Part shown: positions 1-5,538 of the stretch, piece after piece | How positions within the stretch are numbered: position 1 is the stretch's first letter | Layout of the letters: each line of letters begins with the position of its first letter | Position numbers and translations under genes: made by a program | From: Acidobacteriota bacterium | Lineage (GTDB): Bacteria > Acidobacteriota > Blastocatellia > Pyrinomonadales > Pyrinomonadaceae | Direction of reading: 5' to 3' | Assembly: GCA_019247865.1 (NCBI GenBank) | Contig: JAFBAJ010000579.1 | Location: 1-6,761 of the forward strand | DNA: 6,761 bases | The notes under the pieces: model-generated | The model's database searches: none | What the model saw: only the letters and a program-made list of their open reading frames with translations | What the model was told of the DNA's origin: nothing

Positions 1-42
1 GGCGACATCAACGTCAACACCTTTCCGTTGTCTCCCTGCTGA
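1..42 (+). CDS. Possible 3' end of an upstream gene (partial, 13 residues visible)
   Basis: Reading frame 1 is open from the window edge and ends at a TGA at 40-42, giving the tail GDINVNTFPLSPC. It is on the same strand as the next gene and 46 nt upstream of it, as expected of a gene in the same operon. The stretch is far too short to prove coding: the other two plus frames are also open here (frame 2 runs without a stop into the gene at 89). A terminal Cys next to Pro and Ser residues is unremarkable in itself. No function can be assigned. Confidence 0.25.
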   Translation, partial: GDINVNTFPLSPC

Positions 43-78
43 GTCGTTTGTCGGAGAGGATCAATACATCATACGCCC

Positions 79-84
79 GGAGGA
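79..84 (+). promoter_or_regulatory. Ribosome binding site GGAGGA for the gene at 89
   Basis: GGAGGA lies 4 nt before the ATG at 89. It decides the start, because the in-frame ATGs at 104 and 122 have no such motif at a workable distance. The frame is also open upstream to the window edge, so a longer protein cannot be wholly excluded, but this strong site makes 89 the best choice. Confidence 0.6.
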
Positions 85-88
85 TTTT

Positions 89-616
89 ATGCAACAGATA
101 ACCATGAACGAGACCTGTGCCATGACCGACATGGCGATGCGCCCCGCCACTGCATGCTGGCAGAATCCACTTGAGCTTGTTTCATCGCACCTCTTCCAAA
201 CGCTCGCTGCCAGCTTGCAGCGAGAGGAAGAGAAAAGGGGGCGCGCGCTTTCCGCCGAATTCGCCGCGCGCAGCATTGAAGCCGGACTTGGGTTTCTCCA
301 ACTAATCGCCCTGTTCCCCGAAGCCGGGCCGTTCAGACCAGCTCCGAGAGTGGATGATGCGTGGCATGTCTTCCTGCTGTACACACGGGAATATATGGAA
401 TTTTGTGAGCGTGTGGCGGGGAAATATATTCATCATGTGCCCGCAGATTTCCCCGGCAGCTCTGACGGCGAGGGGCTCAGTCTCTGTGAGACCGTAAAGT
501 TTATGGAGGCGAGAGGTATCCCATTCGATCCGGAGATTTGGGGTGCCGAAAACGCTTCCGGCAACTGGTGTCTTGCATGGTGCGGAGGATGCGCTCCTTC
601 AACGCTTAATGCTTGA
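89..616 (+). CDS. GRDP/DUF1399-like small protein with Cys-rich C-terminus
   Basis: A 175-residue cytoplasmic-looking protein with no signal peptide or membrane segment. The N-terminal half (about residues 28-75) is predicted helical and charged. The recognisable core is VDDAWHVFLLYTREY (88-102), then FCERVAGKYIHHVP (105-118). This 'VDxxWHxFxLxTxxYxxFC...HHxP' signature is that of bacterial proteins annotated as glycine-rich domain-containing (related to plant GRDP/DUF1399). Conserved W92, H93, H115 and H116 could form a metal or ligand site, but this is inference. The tail carries C161, C165 and C168 (CLAWCGGC), matching my memory that bacterial relatives of about 150-170 residues end in a short Cys-rich segment. 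The biochemical role of the family is, to my knowledge, not established. The gene is convergent with the large minus-strand operon, so it is probably a separate unit, possibly with whatever lies upstream of the window. Coding and family are fairly sure; function is unknown. Confidence 0.85.
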   Translation: MQQITMNETCAMTDMAMRPATACWQNPLELVSSHLFQTLAASLQREEEKRGRALSAEFAARSIEAGLGFLQLIALFPEAGPFRPAPRVDDAWHVFLLYTREYMEFCERVAGKYIHHVPADFPGSSDGEGLSLCETVKFMEARGIPFDPEIWGAENASGNWCLAWCGGCAPSTLNA

Positions 617-900
617 GTGATGATCTACTTGACGCGGCTCTGGTGCAAATAGCAGTTACAGGATACGTTGAAGCTCAGCATGGGTTGACTTCACGTTGAC
701 AACACTGCCTCCCATCACTGCGCGACTCGTACCTCACAGTGGCTTATCTTCGAGGCATCAAACTGTCCTTTTCTGAGCTTGTGTATTAACTCGATTCCGC
801 TCATCGTGCATGCCGCTGATTATCCATTACTATTAGCGTTTGCACCACAACCGCCCGTAAATACTTTAGGACAGATGACAGGCTGCCTGTCTGCCCGCTG
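617..900. other. Non-coding gap between convergent genes
   Basis: These 284 bases separate the plus-strand gene ending at 616 from the minus-strand operon ending at 901. No ORF beyond about 17 codons is open on either strand in the parts I read, and it contains more A+T-rich stretches than the flanking genes. The only structure seen is the short hairpin at 877-891. No T-run of the kind expected at a strong intrinsic terminator is present on either strand. Confidence 0.7.
877..891 (-). terminator. Short hairpin just past the operon end (weak terminator candidate)
   Basis: GACAGG (877-882) and CCTGTC (886-891) form a perfect 6-bp stem with a 3-nt loop, 9 nt downstream of the minus-strand stop at 901-903. 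This position suits the 3' end of the operon transcript. No U-tract follows on the minus strand (the next bases read ATCTGTCCTAAAG), so it is at best a weak or Rho-assisted terminator, or an mRNA-end stabilising hairpin. Confidence 0.3.
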
Positions 901-2532
901 CTAGAGCTTTTCCTTAGGCGCGAGACGCTCGGTGAGCGGAACATACTGTTTCTTAGTCGAATCTATGCCAACCACGTAGGACCCGATTGCGCCCGTGCGG
1001 CGATTCGGGGCGAAGGTAATCGGGGGGATGACGCCCGTTTTGAAATCCTGCATCTGTTCAAGCGAGTTGATGAGAGCCGTGCGGTTCAGTTGCCTGCCGC
1101 TCAATTTCAATGCTTCGAGAAAGACTCTCGTCGCGGCGTAGGCGACGGATTGAAATGCCGGACTGCGGAGCGTGACGTTGGCTTTCTGCATGACGCCGAC
1201 AAACTCTGCGAAGTTTTCCTGAACCGGAAGCTCTGATGGAAAAGAGAGGAAAGTCTGCGCCGCGAGATCTGCGGGCAGGTTGAAGGCGTGGCGACCGAGC
1301 ATGACGACTGAGCTAAGCAAAGGGATTTTCAGGCCCGCCCCTTCCATCTCGGTTGCCAAAGCCTCCGCATCATCGCCTGTGCCGAAGAAAAATATGTAAT
1401 CGGGCTTTTGAGCCGCGAGCCTCTGGACAATCTTTGCCGCCTCGAAATGTCCTGCGTTATAGCTCTGCTCGCTGACAACCTCCATCGGATACAGCTTGAC
1501 TTGCGTCTTCAATCCGCCGAGCGCGTCCAGATTAAAATCGTTACCAGCATAGACGACAGCCAGACGCGTCTGCTTAGACTTTGATTTCGTGCTCACGAAA
1601 TCAACGAGCGAGCGGGCCTGATCTGCGAAGGTCGGCAGCAGGTAAAAGACGTAAGGATTCGGCGGCAGCTCATGTCTGGGCGAGAGCGTCACGGGGCCGA
1701 CGAGCGGAATCTCCTGAGTCTTAATCAACCGGTTGACCGCGCTGCTATCGCCCGGCTCGAAGCTGCCGACGAGGGCGAAGACGCCGTCCTGCTCAATCAA
1801 ACGCCGGGTCGCTTCCAGAGTCGCCGCCGCCTCGCCGCGCGAATCCTCTGTGACCAACTGAAAGCGGCGACCGTAGATTCCTCCCTGTGCGTTGACTTGC
1901 GCGAAGCTGGCGTTGAGAGTGGCTTTGATGTCCTCTCCGACAGGCGCGAGCGGGCCGGTCAAGGGAAGCGCCGCGCCGACTTTGATCGACTCGTCCGTCA
2001 TTCCTATTTCGACGCTCGCGTCTTTATCCAGCCGTTTCAGATAGGCTATCAAATCCGCCATCTGATCGCGCGTCATCACGTAGCGCGGCATCCCCGGATG
2101 CATTCGCACGGCGTCCGGGTCCAGACCAGCCGAGATGGCGCGCGCCAACGTCGCTTCGTTATAAGCTCTGCGCTCGCGTCCGGTGAGAGCGGAGGCGTGC
2201 GGCTTCGTGAGCGTCTGCCAATCAATGGGCGGCGGCTGAAGCCCGCCCTCCTTCGAGCCTTCGCCGCGCAAGCCGTGACAGTTCGAGCAAGTGAAAGAAG
2301 AGGCGGGAACTTCCAGTTCATCGTCGCCCAGGAGAGCCATAATCTCGCTCGCCGCAGTGCCCTTGAGGTAAATCTGCCGCCCGCGTTTCTCCTGCTCCGT
2401 CAATTCATCTTTGCCCTGCATGTGCGCAGGCGCGGCCAACACGCCAGCCATCACCATGAGCAGCACCAGAAACGCGAGTTTGATGCGAGCGAGACGCGTT
2501 AACATCAGTTGAGAGCTTTGAAGCATGAACAC
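901..2532 (-). CDS. Cytochrome c fused to ABC-type periplasmic substrate-binding protein
   Basis: A 543-residue exported fusion. Residues 12-36 form a signal peptide: basic n-region (R13, R16, K18), hydrophobic core, and an A-P-A site at 34-36. Residues about 45-170 are a class I cytochrome c: heme-binding CSNCH (C82, C85, H86), and a probable distal ligand M148 in HPGMPRY, followed by the usual C-terminal helix DQMADLIAYLKRL. Residues about 182-535 are a type I periplasmic binding fold (Peripla_BP_6, Leu/Ile/Val-binding-like): IKVGAALPLTGPLAPVG, NAQGGIYGRRFQLVTEDS, and LIEQDGVFALVGSF. It should carry one covalent heme in the periplasm and bind a small ligand. No permease or ATPase gene is present here, so transport is not implied. 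It is the last gene of the operon. The start is uncertain: a GTG at 2532 (3 nt after the preceding stop), an ATG at 2526 or an ATG at 2505. All give the same mature protein. The only Shine-Dalgarno-like sequence, GGCAGG at 2544-2549, lies 11 nt from the GTG, so translational coupling is likely. Confidence 0.92.
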   Translation of the reverse strand: MFMLQSSQLMLTRLARIKLAFLVLLMVMAGVLAAPAHMQGKDELTEQEKRGRQIYLKGTAASEIMALLGDDELEVPASSFTCSNCHGLRGEGSKEGGLQPPPIDWQTLTKPHASALTGRERRAYNEATLARAISAGLDPDAVRMHPGMPRYVMTRDQMADLIAYLKRLDKDASVEIGMTDESIKVGAALPLTGPLAPVGEDIKATLNASFAQVNAQGGIYGRRFQLVTEDSRGEAAATLEATRRLIEQDGVFALVGSFEPGDSSAVNRLIKTQEIPLVGPVTLSPRHELPPNPYVFYLLPTFADQARSLVDFVSTKSKSKQTRLAVVYAGNDFNLDALGGLKTQVKLYPMEVVSEQSYNAGHFEAAKIVQRLAAQKPDYIFFFGTGDDAEALATEMEGAGLKIPLLSSVVMLGRHAFNLPADLAAQTFLSFPSELPVQENFAEFVGVMQKANVTLRSPAFQSVAYAATRVFLEALKLSGRQLNRTALINSLEQMQDFKTGVIPPITFAPNRRTGAIGSYVVGIDSTKKQYVPLTERLAPKEKL

Positions 2533-2535
2533 AAT

Positions 2536-3474
2536 CTATTGAGCCTGCCAGTCGGCGTAGGCGTTGTCTCCGTTGAAGGTCAGTTGAGTCTGCCCCGTCC
2601 CGTCGGCATTCATCACGAAAAGTTGCGGTGTCCCACCGGAGCGATAACTGGTGAAAGCGATCTTCGTGCCGTCGGGCGACCAATCAGGGATCTGGTCTGT
2701 GTCCGGGTGCGTCGTCAGTTGCCTCAGACTGCTGCCGTCTGCATTGATGACGTAGATGTCTCCGAATCTTTCGTAGACCAGCCGCCCGCCGTCAGGCGAC
2801 CACTGATAGTTGAAATCCGTCACGGCGGTCTGCGTCACACGCGTCTGGTTTAAGCCGTAAGGGCTCATGACGTAAATCTCGTAATTGCCGTCACGCAAAC
2901 TGAGGAAAGCAATCTTCGTCCCGTCCGGCGACCAACGCGGGAAGTAAGCGCCACGTGGGTCTATCGTCAGCCGCGTTTGGTTGCTGCCATCCGCGTCCAT
3001 CACGTAAATGTTTCGATAAAGGTTAGGGCTTGCGGGAATGTTGGAGCGATAACTTTCAAAGACAATCTTCAAGCCGTCAGGTGACCATTCAGGATAGATG
3101 TCGTCGGCTGTATCGGTCGTCAGTTGTCTCATGTTACTGCCGTCGGCGTTGACGACGTAAATCTGGTAATCGTGGAAGATTACCGCACTGAACAGGAGTT
3201 TCGTCCCGTCGGGCGACCAGCGCGGCAGGCTGATCGGAGAGAAGCCCGAAGCAATCATGCTTTGATTGCCGCCGTTCGAGTTCATCACCCAGAGCTCCGT
3301 CCCGTTGCCGCGATTACTGTAAAAAGCAATCCTCGTCCCATCAGGCGAAAAGACAGCGGCATAATTGTATTCGCTGATCGTCAGTTGCGTCTCGTTGCTG
3401 CCGTCAGGATTGACGGTGAAAATATTTCTGCCCAGCACGAAATCGGACGAACGCACGAAAGCGATCTTCCCGTT
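2536..3474 (-). repeat. PD40 blade-coding repeat array of copy 2
   Basis: Units of 120-153 bp encode the propeller blades. On the plus strand the marker GTCGGGCGACCA or a near variant (complement of the codons for WSPDG) recurs at about 2671, 2791, 2923, 3076, 3208 and 3340. The fifth blade is degenerate: it reads SPYG (residues 381-384) where the other copies have NADG or NPDG. The array is part of the gene, not a mobile or intergenic repeat. Confidence 0.85.
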
Positions 3475-4005
3475 TGAGACGTTCGGCTTGATGAGCGTCA
3501 TGACACTGGCGGCGGCTCTGTACTGATCGTTGAAGTTCGCCTCCGTGTACACCACGCGCACGAGATAACGACCCGTCCCCGTCACGCTTGGGAAAAAACC
3601 GGCCGTCTCGTAAGTCTGTTGCGAAGTCGCGGGGCTATGCACCGACTGTGCAACCATACCCGAATTGAAGCCTGTGTCTTTCAAGATGTAAAGGTCGAAG
3701 TCGCTCAAGGGCAACTGCCAGTCAATCCTCACGAGAGCCTCTTTCCCAACCCAATCGGAATTCGTGCCGCCGATGGTCAGGATGAAAGTATCGCAATCTA
3801 TCCCTTCACGGCATGGCAGGATCGTGCCCGTCACGTTGGCCGGGCCTGTCGCGGTCCCGATCCAGGAGAGCGGCTGTGTGTCGCTGGCGTCGAGCCTGCC
3901 TAAGACAGGAAAAGAGGCTCGTGCTTGCGATGACAGCCCAAGCATTAGCACCAGCGCGGCCAGCATGTATCTCATCGCGCCTCTGTCAAAGTGTTGCTGA
4001 GTCAT
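2536..4005 (-). CDS. Secreted seven-bladed PD40/TolB-like propeller protein (copy 2)
   Basis: A 489-residue exported protein. A signal peptide covers residues 1-30 (hydrophobic core MLAALVLMLGLSS, ending ARA before S31). Residues about 31-170 are a beta-rich domain resembling bacterial pre-peptidase C-terminal (PPC) domains, with DFDLYILKD (102-110) and GRYLVRVVYTEANF (145-158). It holds a Cys pair, C65 and C71, in PCREGIDCD that could form a disulfide. Residues 178-489 are PD40 repeats: SPDG at about 220, 264, 308, 359, 403 and 443, each followed by a KIAF-like strand and IYVMNADG. A first strand at 178 and a closing DWQAQ give seven blades. No catalytic residues are recognisable. TolB-like propellers usually bind proteins or peptides, so a binding or scaffold role is inferred. 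I chose the ATG at 4005 because AAGGAGG lies 10 nt upstream and the resulting N-terminus aligns with the paralogue at 4037-5485. The longer ORF from 4065 would overlap the preceding gene by 29 nt and add 20 residues before the signal peptide. Confidence 0.9.
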   Translation of the reverse strand: MTQQHFDRGAMRYMLAALVLMLGLSSQARASFPVLGRLDASDTQPLSWIGTATGPANVTGTILPCREGIDCDTFILTIGGTNSDWVGKEALVRIDWQLPLSDFDLYILKDTGFNSGMVAQSVHSPATSQQTYETAGFFPSVTGTGRYLVRVVYTEANFNDQYRAAASVMTLIKPNVSNGKIAFVRSSDFVLGRNIFTVNPDGSNETQLTISEYNYAAVFSPDGTRIAFYSNRGNGTELWVMNSNGGNQSMIASGFSPISLPRWSPDGTKLLFSAVIFHDYQIYVVNADGSNMRQLTTDTADDIYPEWSPDGLKIVFESYRSNIPASPNLYRNIYVMDADGSNQTRLTIDPRGAYFPRWSPDGTKIAFLSLRDGNYEIYVMSPYGLNQTRVTQTAVTDFNYQWSPDGGRLVYERFGDIYVINADGSSLRQLTTHPDTDQIPDWSPDGTKIAFTSYRSGGTPQLFVMNADGTGQTQLTFNGDNAYADWQAQ

Positions 4006-4015
4006 CTTCAGTGAG

Positions 4016-4022
4016 CCTCCTT
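4016..4022 (-). promoter_or_regulatory. Ribosome binding site AAGGAGG for the gene starting at 4005
   Basis: On the minus strand AAGGAGG lies 10 nt before the ATG at 4005, within the 31-nt gap after the preceding stop. It fixes the start of this propeller gene and argues against the upstream ATG at 4065. A comparable GGGAAGGAG stretch precedes the paralogue, so the two leaders also look duplicated. Confidence 0.75.
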
Positions 4023-4036
4023 CCCTTGCATCGCCG

Positions 4037-4960
4037 CTATTGAGCCTGCCAGTCCATGTCGTCATCGTAGCCGTTGGAGGTCAGAGCGATTTGGCCTGAG
4101 CCGTTCGCGTTCATCAGGTAGATGCCTTCGTTGTCATCTCGAAACTCTTTGAAGAGAAGCTTCGTCCCGTCGGGCGACCAGACAGGCTGCCAGTCGTTCG
4201 CATTGTCAACCGTCAGCTTCGTCTGGCCGCTGCCGTCCGCGTTCATGACGTAAACGGACGTGCCGCGCTCGTGAGCTATCTTCGAGCCATCGGGCGACCA
4301 CTTGATGTTCCAATCCGTTTCCGTGTTGTCGGTGAGCCGCGTCTGGTTAGAGCCGTCCGGATTCATCACGTAAATCTCGTAGTTGCCGTCGCGCGAACTG
4401 AGGAAAGCGATCTTCGAGCCGTCGGGCGACCAGGCTGGAAAGACATTTCCCGCGAGCGGCGTGTTTGTCAGTTGCGTTTGATTGTTGCCGTCTGAGTCCA
4501 TCACAAAAATCTCGTAAACAGGACCTGCGCGCTGACTCAGAAAAACTATCTTGCTGCCGTCGGGCGACCAGACGGGATAGAAATCCTGCGCCGTGTTCAG
4601 ACTGAGAGGTCTTTGAACACCGCTGCCGTCGGCGTTGACGACGTAAATCTCCGCGTCGTGTGCGACTACGCCGTCGAACAGAATCTGCGTGCCGTCGGGC
4701 GACCAGCGCGGCGGAGAAAAGGTTTGAGTGACTGTGCCGAGCTTGCGCTGATTCAGGCCGCTCGCATCCATCACGTAAAGACTCAAATTGCCGTCGCGCG
4801 TCGTGAAGAAAGCGATCTTCGTCCCGTCAGGCGAAAAGACCGGAAACTGATCCGAGCCGGGCGTGGTTAGTTGCGTCACGCCGCTGCCATCTTCATTCAT
4901 CGTGAAAACGTGGCTCGTCTGTCCAAAGTCAGGAGAGCGCGTGAAGACAATCTTTCCGTT
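4037..4960 (-). repeat. PD40 blade-coding repeat array of copy 1
   Basis: Blade units of about 120-138 bp. The marker GTCGGGCGACCA or a variant recurs on the plus strand at about 4169, 4289, 4421, 4559, 4694 and 4826. Blade 5 (RDGNYEIYVMNPDG) is nearly identical to the matching blade of copy 2, and the order of the blades is preserved between the two genes. This fits whole-gene duplication rather than independent repeat expansion. Confidence 0.85.
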
Positions 4961-5485
4961 CTGCTTAAGCTGTGAATTGATATTGGCGACGGCTCTGTAT
5001 TGATCGTTAAAGTTCGCCTGCGTGTACATCACGCGCACAAGGTAACGACCCGTTCCGGTGACGCTCGGATTGAACATCAGCGATTCGTGCGTCTGCGCGC
5101 TCAGGAGGCCGTGCGCAGATTGCGCAACCAGCACAGGCGTGCCGGGCGTTTCTTTCAAAACGTAAAGATCAAAGTTGCTTGTGAGCAACTGCCAGTCAAT
5201 CCTGATGCGCGCTGTCTTCCCCGCCCAGTCCGAAGTCGTGCCGCTTATAGTCAGGATGAAAGTATCGCAATCAACCCCTTCGCGGCATTGCAATGGAGTA
5301 CTGAGCAAGCTGGCCGGGCCGCTGCCCGTGCCGACCCATGCGAGCGGTTGCGTGTCGCTTGCGCCGAGCGTGCCAGAGACGGGGAAGGAAGCACGCGCCT
5401 GTGATGCCAGCCCCGCGATTAAAAAGAGCGCGGCCAGCATGTATTTCATCTTGAAGTTGCAGGAATTGAAATGTTGCTCAAACAT
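4037..5485 (-). CDS. Secreted seven-bladed PD40/TolB-like propeller protein (copy 1)
   Basis: A 482-residue exported protein and close paralogue of the next gene in the operon. Its signal peptide ends at ARA (30-32) before S33, after a hydrophobic core YMLAALFLIAGLAS. The PPC-like beta domain (about 33-172) contains LQCREGVDCDTFILTI with C67 and C73, NFDLYVLKE (104-112) and GRYLVRVMYTQANF. Residues 176-482 form seven PD40 blades, with SPDG at about 218, 262, 307, 353, 397 and 437, and a closing DWQAQ. The blade repeats are more regular than those in copy 2 (NPDGSNQTRLT is intact in blade 5). As in TolB-like proteins, a binding or scaffolding role outside the cytoplasm is inferred; no active site is visible. 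The start at 5485 is supported by AAGGAG 8 nt upstream. A longer reading from 5515 would only add 10 residues ahead of a normal signal peptide. It lies 53 nt after the SCO gene and 31 nt before its paralogue. Confidence 0.9.
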   Translation of the reverse strand: MFEQHFNSCNFKMKYMLAALFLIAGLASQARASFPVSGTLGASDTQPLAWVGTGSGPASLLSTPLQCREGVDCDTFILTISGTTSDWAGKTARIRIDWQLLTSNFDLYVLKETPGTPVLVAQSAHGLLSAQTHESLMFNPSVTGTGRYLVRVMYTQANFNDQYRAVANINSQLKQNGKIVFTRSPDFGQTSHVFTMNEDGSGVTQLTTPGSDQFPVFSPDGTKIAFFTTRDGNLSLYVMDASGLNQRKLGTVTQTFSPPRWSPDGTQILFDGVVAHDAEIYVVNADGSGVQRPLSLNTAQDFYPVWSPDGSKIVFLSQRAGPVYEIFVMDSDGNNQTQLTNTPLAGNVFPAWSPDGSKIAFLSSRDGNYEIYVMNPDGSNQTRLTDNTETDWNIKWSPDGSKIAHERGTSVYVMNADGSGQTKLTVDNANDWQPVWSPDGTKLLFKEFRDDNEGIYLMNANGSGQIALTSNGYDDDMDWQAQ

Positions 5486-5493
5486 CTTTGAAA

Positions 5494-5499
5494 CTCCTT
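5494..5499 (-). promoter_or_regulatory. Ribosome binding site AAGGAG for the gene starting at 5485
   Basis: On the minus strand AAGGAG (in GGGAAGGAG) lies 8 nt before the ATG at 5485, inside the 53-nt gap that follows the SCO gene. It selects this ATG over the in-frame ATG at 5515. Confidence 0.75.
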
Positions 5500-5538
5500 C
5501 CCGTGTGTGCGTCAAATCGGCATATCGGGAGCCGAACC

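Noticed and set aside
44..78. Promoter for the GRDP-like gene
   Set aside because: No convincing -35/-10 pair with proper spacing was seen. The gene may be transcribed from an upstream gene's promoter.
684..700. Direct repeat GTTGAC-N5-GTTGAC in the intergenic gap, resembling -35 boxes or an operator
   Set aside because: No matching -10 element is found about 17 nt downstream of either copy, and the gap lies between convergent gene ends where no promoter is needed. A 6-bp repeat is easily chance.
1672..2502. Long open frame (276 codons) on the plus strand opposite the cytochrome/binding-protein gene
   Set aside because: It is fully antisense to a gene with clear heme and binding-fold motifs. 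Its product is Arg-rich and low in recognisable structure, as expected of a shadow frame in GC-rich coding DNA.
901..2532. Reading the binding protein as part of a complete ABC amino-acid uptake system
   Set aside because: No permease or ATPase gene is visible on either side, and the N-terminal heme domain is atypical for uptake components.
4006..4065. Extended N-terminus of propeller copy 2 from the ATG at 4065
   Set aside because: It would overlap the preceding gene by 29 nt, place 20 residues ahead of a complete signal peptide, and ignore the strong AAGGAGG before the ATG at 4005.
2536..4960. The periodic 120-150 bp repeats as a CRISPR-like or mobile repeat array
   Set aside because: The period and sequence are explained by PD40 blade codons within intact reading frames, and the units diverge as protein repeats do.
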